Source: JABDMH01 sp965223165
GTDB taxonomy: Bacteria > Bacteroidota > Bacteroidia > Chitinophagales > Saprospiraceae
Assembly: GCA_965223165.1 (NCBI GenBank)
Contig: CBDCVQ010000020.1
Span: 186,001-250,000 of the forward strand
Length of the DNA: 64,000 nt
Direction: 5' to 3'
Part shown: piece after piece, positions 18,187 to 26,969 of the stretch
Layout of the letters: each line of letters opens with the position of its first letter
Numbering within the stretch: the stretch's first letter is position 1
Position numbers and translations under genes: made by a program
The notes under the pieces: generated by a model
The model's database searches: none
Seen by the model: only the letters and a program-made list of their open reading frames with translations
What the model was told of the DNA's origin: nothing

Positions 18187-19248
18187 ATGACAAAACATAC
18201 TGATAGACATCACTTTAGCAAGCAATCCAAGGCGATGTGGATCGAGCAAATATCCAGCGAACTCAAGGGAGACCGCAGTTATGATGATCTGATTTGGAGC
18301 CCTGAACCGGGGCTGAACATCGAGCCCTTTTATCACCCCGACGACCAGCTTGAAACCCCCTTGGGTCGACCCAGCGCGAGGGACGCTGCCTGGATGCCTG
18401 TCGAGAGCCTCGGCTGGCCACTTCAGTCGTCCGAGATAGAAGAGCTGCAAGCGCTGGACATATCCCACTATCAAGTGTCCCTGCCGCTCAATGACCTAAG
18501 CACTTTGGTCAGTGAACTGTCTCGACCTCATATGCCGGCAAATGCTGCCTTTCACCTCAGATTGGAGGTGGGCGAGACGGACCATTCGCTAAGCCATTTG
18601 ACGAATACATCCGATGGCCGCATATTCAGCATCTCTATACCGGAGGCAAGCACGGCACAACGGAGCCAGCTCCTGGACTGGAAACGCCAGACACGGGCTA
18701 AAGCGGCGGTCGTCTGCGTCCACGCGTCAGCCAAAGACACCTACAGCGAGCAGTTGGCACGCATTCTGACTGGCCTGGTAGATTGGTTTGACCTAATCGA
18801 TGCCGATGAGGTGGCGAACAACGTGCGGGTCACGGTCCCGGTAGGTCGTGCTTATGTCGCGGAGATCTGCAAGATCAGAGCACTGCGACTGGCTTTACAA
18901 CGCCTTTGGCTAACCTATCAGCTTCCGGTCGATAGTGACCCGGCCCTAGAAGCGGTGGTGATGGTCGGCATGTCCGGCCAAGACAAATATTCTAATTTGA
19001 TCGCTACGGCTACCGCTGCCACCAGTGCCATCTTGGGCGGTGTGGACTATCTCAACATGAACTATCTCTCCTCTGATGCAGACACACTGCACACCATTGC
19101 CACCAAGCTACACCACGTACTTCGTTTGGAGTGTGGCCTCGATCGGGTCACGGATCCCTTGGGCGGCAGCTACCTGATTGAGAAATTGAGTCACGATATA
19201 GCCGAGAAGGGGTGGAAGACTTTCAGGGAAAGAAGGGCTGGACGTTGA
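18187..19248 (+). CDS. mutA: Methylmalonyl-CoA mutase small-subunit-like protein, apparently truncated
   Basis: A 353-residue homologue of the small (non-catalytic) subunit, with a complete-looking N-terminus (SKQSKAMWIEQISSELKG, IWSPEPGLNIEPFYHPDD) and the TIM-barrel end DRVTDPLGGSYLIEKLSHDI. It stops soon after, at WKTFRERRAGR. Typical small subunits run on for about 90 residues or more. No large subunit (mutB, with the B12 motif DxHxxG) follows, although meaB, the usual next gene, does. The stop lies in the arm of an inverted repeat. It probably is a relic or a protein with another job; mutase activity would need a large subunit from elsewhere. Confidence 0.75.
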   Translation: MTKHTDRHHFSKQSKAMWIEQISSELKGDRSYDDLIWSPEPGLNIEPFYHPDDQLETPLGRPSARDAAWMPVESLGWPLQSSEIEELQALDISHYQVSLPLNDLSTLVSELSRPHMPANAAFHLRLEVGETDHSLSHLTNTSDGRIFSISIPEASTAQRSQLLDWKRQTRAKAAVVCVHASAKDTYSEQLARILTGLVDWFDLIDADEVANNVRVTVPVGRAYVAEICKIRALRLALQRLWLTYQLPVDSDPALEAVVMVGMSGQDKYSNLIATATAATSAILGGVDYLNMNYLSSDADTLHTIATKLHHVLRLECGLDRVTDPLGGSYLIEKLSHDIAEKGWKTFRERRAGR

Positions 19249-19301
19249 GAGTCTAGATAATTATGAAGATTCAATAATTATCAGTTTTGCCAGCCCTTCT
19301 T
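19230..19301. repeat. Nested inverted repeat at the 3' end of mutA, in an AT-rich gap
   Basis: Outer arms AAGAAGGGCTGG (19230-19241) and CCAGCCCTTCTT (19290-19301) enclose inner arms GATAATTAT (19256-19264) and ATAATTATC (19274-19282). The outer left arm is inside the last codons of mutA. The rest of the gap to 19525 is markedly AT-rich, has TTAACGAAGG twice (about 19307 and 19401) and no gene. It could be a terminator, or the scar of the event that removed the mutA end and mutB. Confidence 0.6.
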
Positions 19302-19525
19302 CCATCTTAACGAAGGATAAAAAATGAATCAGGAGTAAGGTTATGGCATTCGTATCAGTCGGCCAACTTTTCAATCTGACGACCATACTGTTTAATCAAT
19401 CTTTAACGAAGGCAGGCACTTTGGTGCGATTTAGTTAAATATCAAGTGAATTAATCATTTGTTTTACAGATATATATAAATTATTTAAATAACTAATATA
19501 TTCGCGTTAAGGATTTTAACATCTC

Positions 19526-20494
19526 ATGACATCGGGAGAATTGGAGCAACTATGTGAGCGGATCAAAGGGGGCGATCGATTTGCCCTGAGCCGGGCCATC
19601 ACGCTGGTGGAAAGCACCCTGCCCAGTGATCGATCCCTGGCCGAAGCACTCCTGGCGAAATGCTCCAATCAATCTTCCGGCACGGTAAGAGTTGCCGTCT
19701 CCGGTCCACCCGGAGTGGGCAAGAGCACCTTCATTGAGGCGCTTGGCCTGATGCTGGTCCAACGTGGTCATAGGGTGGCCGTACTGGCGGTGGATCCCTC
19801 CTCTGAGCGGACGCAAGGCAGCATACTGGGAGACAAGACTCGCATGGCCCGGCTGTCCAGGCACCCCCTAGCCTACATTCGACCCTCACCCAACACGGGT
19901 GCCGCCGGTGCCATCCATCCGAGCTCGTATGAGACGGTGCAGCTCTGCGAAACAGCCGGCTACGACGTACTATTAATCGAGACGGTGGGGGTAGGACAAG
20001 CCGAAACGAGAGCAAGACACCTGTCTGACATCTTCGTGCTCCTGGTGCAGCCTGCTTCCGGAGATGAGCTGCAGGGGATGAAGAAAGGCATCCTGGAGGT
20101 CAGCGACATGGTGATCGTTCACAAGGCCGATGGCATCCTGGCAGACGAAGCCGAAAAGACATTTCGTACCCTAAAGAGACTGTCGCCGGGAGAGGACACC
20201 GGACGGCAACAAGTCTTTCTTTGCTCCTCGCAGGTGCCCTTTGGGCATACCGAGATATGGACCGCTATACAGCAATTGCGCAGTCAAGACGATTTTCGTG
20301 AGAGCCGCACTGCCGCACAAGCATATTGGTTCGAGCAGCGGGTCAGAAGCCTATTGCTGGAAGAAATGATGCGCAAGGTAGCTCCGGAAATGGACGCACT
20401 TCGCCAGGATATTTCCACCGGCAAGCGAGATTATCTCACGGCAACCCGACAGATCCTCGCCAGATTCCATCCGCCAGACAAAGGGAGTGATTAA
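19526..20494 (+). CDS. meaB: MeaB/ArgK-family G3E P-loop GTPase
   Basis: A 322-residue GTPase that guards methylmalonyl-CoA mutase and helps B12 loading. Walker A is GPPGVGKST (60-68), the switch-like region has AVDPSSERTQGSILGDKTRM, and the base-recognising HKAD is in MVIVHKADG. Length and layout are normal, in contrast to the shortened mutA before it. The next gene starts directly at the base after the TAA. Confidence 0.93.
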   Translation: MTSGELEQLCERIKGGDRFALSRAITLVESTLPSDRSLAEALLAKCSNQSSGTVRVAVSGPPGVGKSTFIEALGLMLVQRGHRVAVLAVDPSSERTQGSILGDKTRMARLSRHPLAYIRPSPNTGAAGAIHPSSYETVQLCETAGYDVLLIETVGVGQAETRARHLSDIFVLLVQPASGDELQGMKKGILEVSDMVIVHKADGILADEAEKTFRTLKRLSPGEDTGRQQVFLCSSQVPFGHTEIWTAIQQLRSQDDFRESRTAAQAYWFEQRVRSLLLEEMMRKVAPEMDALRQDISTGKRDYLTATRQILARFHPPDKGSD

Positions 20495-22243
20495 GTGATG
20501 CTGATCTCGTGTACGCTTCGTCCCCGATGGTGGAATCAGTTTTGCCCCCTGATCAAAGGATGCCTCAGCCTGGCGGCTGGAATGGGGTACGCTTGCTTGC
20601 CGGGCATGGCGCAGGGACAAGGTAGTAGCAGCGGCAGCTTATCCAGTCCGGTGGAACATCCGATCCGCCTTTCGGGCACCTTTGGCGAGCTGCGAGGGGA
20701 TCACTTTCACTGGGGCATCGACATCAAATCTCGCAATGGTGGGGTCGGTGAGCCCATTCTTGCCGCTGGCGCAGGCCACATTGTGAGAATCACCGTGCAA
20801 GCGGGCGGATTTGGCCAGGCCCTGTACGTAGCACATCCCAATGGACTAACCACCGTCTATGCTCACTTGCACGCTTTCCGACCGGATATCGCCTCCTACG
20901 TAGAGGAGCATCAATACTTGCAGCAATCCTTCCAAGTCGACCTTCGACCCGATCCCGACCTCTTTCCGCTTGGACAAGGGGAGCTCCTTGGTAGGATGGG
21001 TTCGACCGGTTTTTCCTTTGGTCCACACCTGCATTTTGAAGTCCGCTCAGCCACAGGTCTGTCACTCAATCCCTTGCTACATGGTCTATCTGTGCACGAT
21101 CGGACAGCTCCATCGCTTCGAGGGCTGATGCTCTACTACCTGGACCACAACCACCGCGTCTATCGCTCGCTGCCCTTGCATGCGGACTCACTGTCGCTGG
21201 AAGATACACTGACGATCGATGCCTGGAGAGTGGCCTTGGGCGTCGAGGTCCATGATCCGCAGAACGGGGGCCACAACAGAAACGGTATCTACGCCGCTCG
21301 ACTGTCCGTCGATGAACAGCGCGTATTTGCCTTTCAGATGGACTCCATCCCCTTCTCGAAAGGTATAAGCTATGCCCGCCATATTGACTACAAAGTACAG
21401 GCGGAAGAAGGTCGCAGCCTGCACAAGTGCTATATCTCCCCGGGCAATGATCTCTCCATCTACCGGCAGGCCATCAATGAAGGGGTTGTGCCTCTCTACA
21501 GAGACCGGCCTCAAAAAGTCGGGCTTGAGGTAAGTGATCTCGCTGGCAACACGCGATCTGTCTCCTTCTGGGTACGGCGTGATGAGCAGGTCACTCCGGC
21601 CGTGGCCGCTCCCTATCAGTTCAAATTTGAACCGGGCAAAATGCAGCGGCTGGAGGTGGGGCAGCTGCGGGTGGACTTTCCCCCAGATGCCCTGTATGAG
21701 CCCCTGCATTGTCAGTATAGCTGCCAGGAAACGGACGAGCCGCTTTCGTTTTCACCCATTTACCAGATTCATGACCCTGGCACACCGCTTCGTCGAGCGA
21801 TCAAAATCCACATTGAGCCGGACCACCTGCCGGACTCGCTGGCTTCCAAGGCGGTGATCACAGAGGACGATGGCGATGAGCAGCGTATAGTCGGTGGCGA
21901 CTGGGAAGGTGCCTACCTCACGGCAACCACGTCGCATTTCGGCAGATTTCGTGTGACGGTCGATACCATGCCACCGGAGGTCCGGCTGATTCGAAGTGCG
22001 GCCACCTCAGGCGGTCATGTCATCCATTTTCAGATCAGTGACGACCTCGATAAGGGAACCTTGCCCTTTAGTGGTGAGGTGGGTGGTCGATGGGCGCTTG
22101 GCCGCTATGACTTAAAATCCAAGAAGGTCACATATGCCTTGGACAAAAGTCGTTTTGGAGTCGGAGAACATCTCCTTCGGCTGGTTGTTAAAGACTACGT
22201 CGGAAACCAAACCGTCTATGATCATCGATTTACTCTCAAATAG
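20495..22243 (+). CDS. M23-family (LytM-like) peptidase, exported
   Basis: A 582-residue protein with an N-terminal signal region (about residues 20-42). The LytM zinc site is seen in DHFHWGIDI and in the HLHFEVRS pair (second His pair near residue 183), a degenerate or active peptidoglycan endopeptidase. The C-terminal 370 residues form beta-rich domains without a family I recognise; one part resembles immunoglobulin-like sandwich domains. GGGAG-like SD (GGGAG, 20483-20487) at seven bases favours the GTG at 20495; the ATG at 20498 is the alternative. First of three genes read together with bcp and a DUF3089 gene. Confidence 0.88.
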   Translation: MMLISCTLRPRWWNQFCPLIKGCLSLAAGMGYACLPGMAQGQGSSSGSLSSPVEHPIRLSGTFGELRGDHFHWGIDIKSRNGGVGEPILAAGAGHIVRITVQAGGFGQALYVAHPNGLTTVYAHLHAFRPDIASYVEEHQYLQQSFQVDLRPDPDLFPLGQGELLGRMGSTGFSFGPHLHFEVRSATGLSLNPLLHGLSVHDRTAPSLRGLMLYYLDHNHRVYRSLPLHADSLSLEDTLTIDAWRVALGVEVHDPQNGGHNRNGIYAARLSVDEQRVFAFQMDSIPFSKGISYARHIDYKVQAEEGRSLHKCYISPGNDLSIYRQAINEGVVPLYRDRPQKVGLEVSDLAGNTRSVSFWVRRDEQVTPAVAAPYQFKFEPGKMQRLEVGQLRVDFPPDALYEPLHCQYSCQETDEPLSFSPIYQIHDPGTPLRRAIKIHIEPDHLPDSLASKAVITEDDGDEQRIVGGDWEGAYLTATTSHFGRFRVTVDTMPPEVRLIRSAATSGGHVIHFQISDDLDKGTLPFSGEVGGRWALGRYDLKSKKVTYALDKSRFGVGEHLLRLVVKDYVGNQTVYDHRFTLK

Positions 22244-22256
22244 CATCATTAAGGAT

Positions 22257-22715
22257 ATGTCAAAGACGCATCTGCAGGAGGGCGATCCTGCACCTGATTT
22301 TGCCTGCCCAGATCAAGATGGTCAGGTACACACCCTGGCCCAGTATCGTGGCCAGAAGCTGGTCATTTTCTTCTATCCCCGCGATAACACGCCCGGTTGT
22401 ACAGCAGAAGCTTGCAATCTGCGGGACAACTATAGTGCCTTGTCAAAAGCTGGCTACACGATCTTGGGTGTCAGTGCGGACAGTCAGCGAAAACATCAAA
22501 ATTTCATCGCCAAGTTTGATCTGCCCTTTCCGCTTTTGGCAGATACCGAAAGGAAAATGATCACCGACTACGGAGTCTGGGGGGTCAAAAAGTTTATGGG
22601 CCGTGAGTTTGAGGGCATTCTGCGCACTACTTTTCTCATCGACGAGGAGGGGACCATATCCCGCGTCATATCCTCGGTCAAAACATCTAAACACGCGTCC
22701 CAAATTTTGACTTGA
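22257..22715 (+). CDS. bcp: Thioredoxin-dependent thiol peroxidase Bcp
   Basis: A 152-residue 2-Cys peroxiredoxin (BCP/PrxQ type) that reduces hydroperoxides. The peroxidatic Cys48 and resolving Cys53 stand five apart in NTPGCTAEACNLRD. The ATG at 22257 gives the family start (MSKTHLQEGDPAPDF); the frame extends back into the M23 gene, which does not matter. It follows the M23 gene by 13 bases and precedes the DUF3089 gene by one base. Confidence 0.95.
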   Translation: MSKTHLQEGDPAPDFACPDQDGQVHTLAQYRGQKLVIFFYPRDNTPGCTAEACNLRDNYSALSKAGYTILGVSADSQRKHQNFIAKFDLPFPLLADTERKMITDYGVWGVKKFMGREFEGILRTTFLIDEEGTISRVISSVKTSKHASQILT

Positions 22716-22716
22716 T

Positions 22717-23739
22717 ATGCGCCTGATTGGCATGACGGTCATGCTCCTGGGATTGGGCCTCCACGCGTGCTCGGTCAAACCGAGCTTGCGGATGGCGGAG
22801 GCTTCACAAGCCCCCGACTACAGTCAGGAGATAGCTTGGGCAGCCCTACCCTTTCGGCTAGATTCTGCTGATGCCATACCCTCCGAGCAGTTTGTGGATC
22901 GGCAGGCGACCGCTCCCGTCGACATATTTTTTCTGCACCCTACCACCTACACGGGGCGCAAGGGTCACAACCGGTGGAATGCGCCGATCATCGACCCGGC
23001 ACTCATCAAGCGGACAGATAAAACGACCATATTGCATCAGGCCTCCATCTTCAATGGGGCCGGCAAGGTATATGCGCCGCGCTATCGCCAGGCACATCTG
23101 CACGCCTACTATACCAAGCGGCACAAGGCGCAAGTACAGCGATCCTTTGACCTAGCCTACGGTGACGTCAGGGCTGCATTTGAATACTACCTCGAGCACT
23201 ATAATGAGGGCCGTCCGATCATCATCGCCTCGCACAGTCAGGGTGCCATGCACGCTGCCAGGCTACTGCTGGAGTTTTTCGATGGTACACCACTGCACAG
23301 ACAACTGGTGGTCGCCTACCTGGTAGGCATGCCCATCAAGAAAGACCTCTATCAACAGATTGGCCTCTGTCGATCCGCCGAAGAAATCGGCTGTTTCTGC
23401 AGCTGGCGTAGCTATCGCACCGGATACTATCCACGGAAGTGGACGTATGGCGACTTGATCGCCGTGACCAACCCATTATCCTGGACCACCCAGACCGAAA
23501 AAGTGGAGAAGACCGAAAACCGGGGTGGCGTCCTGCGACGATTTCACAGCGGTATCTACCCCAATCTCGCCAATGCACAAGTCCATCAAGGCATGCTCTG
23601 GGTGGACAAGCCAAGATTTCCCGGCAGTTTCCTACTGACGACCAAGAACTACCATGTAGCGGACTTCAACTTGTTTTGGGTGAATGTGCGCAACAATGCT
23701 GTGCTACGATCCCAGGCATTTTTGAAAAAGGGCTCTTAG
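22717..23739 (+). CDS. DUF3089 alpha/beta-hydrolase-like lipoprotein
   Basis: A 340-residue protein with a lipobox (LGLGLHACS, Cys18), so probably anchored to a membrane on the outer side. DUF3089 features are DIFFLHPTTYTG and the nucleophile elbow IIASHSQGAMHA (Ser about 171). The DUF3089 group is an alpha/beta hydrolase relative of unknown substrate. It overlaps the operon with bcp by one base spacing and converges on the next gene with seven bases between the stops. Confidence 0.88.
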   Translation: MRLIGMTVMLLGLGLHACSVKPSLRMAEASQAPDYSQEIAWAALPFRLDSADAIPSEQFVDRQATAPVDIFFLHPTTYTGRKGHNRWNAPIIDPALIKRTDKTTILHQASIFNGAGKVYAPRYRQAHLHAYYTKRHKAQVQRSFDLAYGDVRAAFEYYLEHYNEGRPIIIASHSQGAMHAARLLLEFFDGTPLHRQLVVAYLVGMPIKKDLYQQIGLCRSAEEIGCFCSWRSYRTGYYPRKWTYGDLIAVTNPLSWTTQTEKVEKTENRGGVLRRFHSGIYPNLANAQVHQGMLWVDKPRFPGSFLLTTKNYHVADFNLFWVNVRNNAVLRSQAFLKKGS

Positions 23740-23746
23740 GATCGAG

Positions 23747-24289
23747 TTAGAACTTGGGCGTGGAGTACACGACGGGGATAAATACCAGGGCTATCTTCAT
23801 CGGTACGGAGACCTCTTCGCTCAGATTATCCTCGATCACCCAGTCTCGCAGATCCCCCTCCCAGGCGGTATACATCTGAAGGTCCCCAAAGCGTCGGTCT
23901 TCCGCCGACCATTCTTCCAGGATGTTGGACCACCGACTCTTCACGTCAAAACGGAGATCTCCGGATTTCACTTCCCACTGTCGCCATTCGTCCTTCCACA
24001 CGGTGCGGATCGTCACGATCTCATTGTCCCCTCTTAGTTCCCATAGATTGGCATCTCCCTTCCACTTGACTTTGATGGCTCCGCTGCGATCACCCAATCG
24101 GTAGTCCCACTCCGACCAGTCTCCTCGCTGCGGCCACCGCATCGTGATCTCACCTACTTGCTCCTCCCCATCGGCATAGAGATACCAGGCAGAGAATGAA
24201 TCGTCCCATTGTGTGGAAAGGCCCGCCAGTCGCTGACCCTGTGCCGTGAGAGACAAAATCGATACTAGTACTACGAATACGATGCGCAT
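23747..24289 (-). CDS. Exported protein made of tandem Trp-rich repeats
   Basis: A 180-residue protein: signal peptide of about 19 residues (start ATG at 24289, ending AQGQ), then about six repeats of 20-24 residues, each with two tryptophans about 6-10 apart, for example TMRWPQRGDWSEWDYRLGD, KVKWKGDANLWELRGDN, RTVWKDEWRQWEVKSGD and KSRWSNILEEWSAEDRR. The alternation of short polar and aromatic runs suggests a beta-meander or small propeller. A final hydrophobic stretch is near the C-terminus. I know no named family for it. Confidence 0.75.
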   Translation of the reverse strand: MRIVFVVLVSILSLTAQGQRLAGLSTQWDDSFSAWYLYADGEEQVGEITMRWPQRGDWSEWDYRLGDRSGAIKVKWKGDANLWELRGDNEIVTIRTVWKDEWRQWEVKSGDLRFDVKSRWSNILEEWSAEDRRFGDLQMYTAWEGDLRDWVIEDNLSEEVSVPMKIALVFIPVVYSTPKF

Positions 24290-24353
24290 ACCACTATAAA
24301 GCATCCGTTGGTCTAGTTAGTTTTTTGCCTAGCCGACTTTTTTATGTGCCAGA

Positions 24354-24725
24354 TCAGAAGGGAAGGTCATCATCTTGACCACCATCAAAGACGGGCTCAG
24401 ACGAAGCATCCGGAAAAACCTCACCCGGCTCAGGTGGGTCTACCACCACGACATCCTCGACCGGTTTCTCCAACTTCCAGGCATTCAGATTGGTAAAGTA
24501 CTTGTCATTCCACTCTCGGCCACGGAGATCGAAATGTACTTTGATTCTATCTCCCTCGTTGAAGGGGTCGATCAAGCCACACCGGTCCTGTGTCAGTTGA
24601 AACTTGATGTACTGCATGTAGTTGTTGGAGTTGACCTCTATGACAAACTCCCTGGCTTGAAAAGTGGCGGTCTTATTTTCGGTTTCAAACTTGCGATGGA
24701 GCTTGCCTTCGATCTCAAATGACAT
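24354..24725 (-). CDS. DUF3127 protein, SSB-like with acidic tip
   Basis: A 123-residue protein of the DUF3127 family, typical of Bacteroidota. Residues 1-90 look like an OB-fold (EGKLHRKFETENKTATFQAREFVIE, KVHFDLRGREWNDKYF), followed by a proline/acid linker and the tail DDDLPF. That tail matches the single-stranded DNA-binding protein C-terminal tip which docks SSB partners. TATCTTTG on the minus strand (24767-24760) is a good -7 element 35 bases before the start. Confidence 0.88.
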   Translation of the reverse strand: MSFEIEGKLHRKFETENKTATFQAREFVIEVNSNNYMQYIKFQLTQDRCGLIDPFNEGDRIKVHFDLRGREWNDKYFTNLNAWKLEKPVEDVVVVDPPEPGEVFPDASSEPVFDGGQDDDLPF

Positions 24726-24799
24726 ATGGTGGACTTTAGCAAAGTGGAAAAAGAAGCCCCAAAGATAGAAAACCGCTTAGGGTAGAAATGAAAAATACA

Positions 24800-25168
24800 T
24801 TAAGAATTTTCCACAAGCCTGTATACGTCCGAGGGCGTGCGACAGACCACGGCCCGGCGACCACTCATGGCAATCGGTGACCGCATCAGATCCGGATTGT
24901 AACGCAGGATTTTCACCCAACTCTCCTCATCAAACTCGCGTCCTCGGATGTTCGCCTGATAGTACGGATGTGCTTTATTGAGGAGATCCTTGGGGTGACA
25001 GTCCAAGGCATGTATGATCGACTTCCAACTGGTAGTAGTGGATGGGGTCTTGCCATAGGCGTAGGTCCGGACGTGCGAACTGACCCCTTTTGCTACTGCA
25101 ACCGTCTGACGATCAGAGCGTTTGTCCGGATTGTAGTAGATAAGTATTTCACGATTGTGCGTCTTCAT
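24800..25168 (-). CDS. ArsC/Spx-family thioredoxin-fold protein lacking the catalytic cysteine
   Basis: A 122-residue protein with the layout of the arsenate reductase/Spx family: an N-terminal beta-loop-helix (ILIYYNPDKRSDRQT) and the C-terminal YNPDLMRSPIAMSGRRAVVCRTPSD, the counterpart of the NPxLxxRPI segment. The CxxC or single Cys expected in the first loop is replaced by NPDKRSD, so it cannot do thiol chemistry there; one cysteine (about Cys108) remains near the end. It could be a binding protein like Spx. The function is unknown. Confidence 0.75.
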   Translation of the reverse strand: MKTHNREILIYYNPDKRSDRQTVAVAKGVSSHVRTYAYGKTPSTTTSWKSIIHALDCHPKDLLNKAHPYYQANIRGREFDEESWVKILRYNPDLMRSPIAMSGRRAVVCRTPSDVYRLVENS

Positions 25169-25270
25169 ACCTGCGCGATCTGGCTACAGGAAGATAAGCA
25201 ATCTAGTCGGCAAGGTCAATAGAGGCACAAGGCCGCGTCCAGGTCCGTATGTGCTTGAATATCCCCTGTA

Positions 25271-26737
25271 CTAGTAGGCACGGGCAAAGAGCACCCGTCT
25301 ACCGGAAGGTTTGCCAGTCAGGATACATGCCCCAGATTCCTCAGGCGCTTTTTCCGGTATGCACCGAATAGTGGCCTTGGTCTTGGCCTTGATCTCCAGT
25401 TCGGTCTCAGTGGTGCCGTCCCAATGTGCACGCACAAAGCCACCTTTTTCGTCCAATGTCCTTGTGAAGGACGCCCAATCATCCACTTCTGTGATGTGTT
25501 CGTCGCGAAACTTGACGGCCCTTCTAAACAAATTCTCCTGGATTTCGACCAGCAGGTCAGTGATGTGCGCTGTCGCTTTGTCAAGTCTGACAAAATCTTT
25601 CTCCCGTGTGTCCCGCCGGGCAATCTCTACCTGATTCTTCTCCAGGTCCCGCTTGCCGATGCCGACCCTCACGGGAATACCCTTCATCTCGTACTCGGCA
25701 AACTTGAAGCCGGGGCGCCGTTTTTCATCGGCATCAATCTTGACCGACACGCCTTGCTCGGTCAATTCACTCTTTAGCTGTTCGGCGACGATCGTTATTT
25801 CGGGTGCTGGCTTGGGTATGGGGACAATGACCACTTGTGTGGGGGCCAGTTTGGGGGGAAGGACCAGCCCCTGGTCGTCAGAGTGCGTCATGATGAGACC
25901 GCCGATGAGACGGGTAGTCACGCCCCAGGAAGTGGCCCAAACGTACGCCTCTTCGTTGTTCTGATTGAGGTATTTCACGTCAAAGGCCTTGGCAAAATTC
26001 TGTCCCAGATAGTGCGAGGTGCCAGCCTGGAGCGCGCGCCGATCTTGCATCAATGACTCAATCGTATAGGTCTCTACCGCCCCGGCAAATCGCTCGTTGG
26101 GGGTCTTGACCCCTTTGACCACCGGCATGGCCATCCATGACTCGGCAAAGGACGCGTAGACCGATTGCATGAGCAGCGCCTCCTCGATCGCTTCGGACTC
26201 CGTGGCATGGGCGGTGTGCCCTTCCTGCCAGAGAAATTCGGTGGTGCGCAAGAACAAGCGAGTCCGCATCTCCCATCGCACCACATTGGCCCACTGGTTG
26301 ATCAGCAGCGGTAGATCTCGGTAAGAATTGATCCAGTCCTTATAGGTGTTCCAGATGATGGTCTCTGAGGTGGGTCGTACGATCAGTTCCTCCTCTAGCT
26401 TAGCCTCGGGGTCTACTATAACGCCCTGGCCATCGGGACCTTGCTTTAGGCGATAGTGGGTCACGACGGCGCACTCCTTAGCAAAGCCTTCAACGTGATC
26501 CGCCTCTCGACTGAGGAAGCTCTTGGGTATGAAGAGGGGGAAATACGCGTTGACGTGTCCGGTGTCCTTGAACATCCGGTCCAATTGCGCCTGCATCTTT
26601 TCCCAGATGGCAAAGCCATAAGGCTTGATGACCATACAGCCCCGCACCGCCGAGTGCTCGGCCAACCCAGCCTTCTTAACGATGTCGTTGTACCACTGTG
26701 AATAGTTGTCTTCGCGAGACGTGATTTCCTTTGCCAT
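25271..26737 (-). CDS. proS: Prolyl-tRNA synthetase, archaeal/eukaryotic type
   Basis: A 488-residue class II synthetase that charges tRNA-Pro. Motif 2 is RWEMRTRLFLRTTEFLWQEG (about 151-170); VRPTSETIIWNTYKDWI and the C-terminal IPEKAPEESGACILTGKP and RVLFARAY are those of the type without the bacterial editing insertion. Length is normal. This type is frequent in Bacteroidota. The upstream region to 26969 (232 bp) is AT-rich and separates it from a divergent gene. Confidence 0.97.
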   Translation of the reverse strand: MAKEITSREDNYSQWYNDIVKKAGLAEHSAVRGCMVIKPYGFAIWEKMQAQLDRMFKDTGHVNAYFPLFIPKSFLSREADHVEGFAKECAVVTHYRLKQGPDGQGVIVDPEAKLEEELIVRPTSETIIWNTYKDWINSYRDLPLLINQWANVVRWEMRTRLFLRTTEFLWQEGHTAHATESEAIEEALLMQSVYASFAESWMAMPVVKGVKTPNERFAGAVETYTIESLMQDRRALQAGTSHYLGQNFAKAFDVKYLNQNNEEAYVWATSWGVTTRLIGGLIMTHSDDQGLVLPPKLAPTQVVIVPIPKPAPEITIVAEQLKSELTEQGVSVKIDADEKRRPGFKFAEYEMKGIPVRVGIGKRDLEKNQVEIARRDTREKDFVRLDKATAHITDLLVEIQENLFRRAVKFRDEHITEVDDWASFTRTLDEKGGFVRAHWDGTTETELEIKAKTKATIRCIPEKAPEESGACILTGKPSGRRVLFARAY

Positions 26738-26969
26738 GCTTGGTCGTAAAGCGCTATTAATAAGGCCTTAAGCCTTTATTTAAATAAGTGTTAACAAGAA
26801 ACTTTTGAAGAGATGACCGTGTCTTACTATTGATGATCTTCGGCTGATTGGGACCTTTAACGCACCGGGTGATCAACTTTAAAACATCATTAACAAGATT
26901 AAAGGCCCAAAAGTAATAAATTAGAGCTTGAAAGAGAGTCAGGGTAATTATAGCAAAAACAACTACGCG

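Noticed and set aside
25271..25277. CTAGTAG at the proS stop codon as another element end
   Set aside because: The similarity ends after seven bases (GGCACGGG follows), and the protein end ARAY is the normal one of ProRS, so it is chance.
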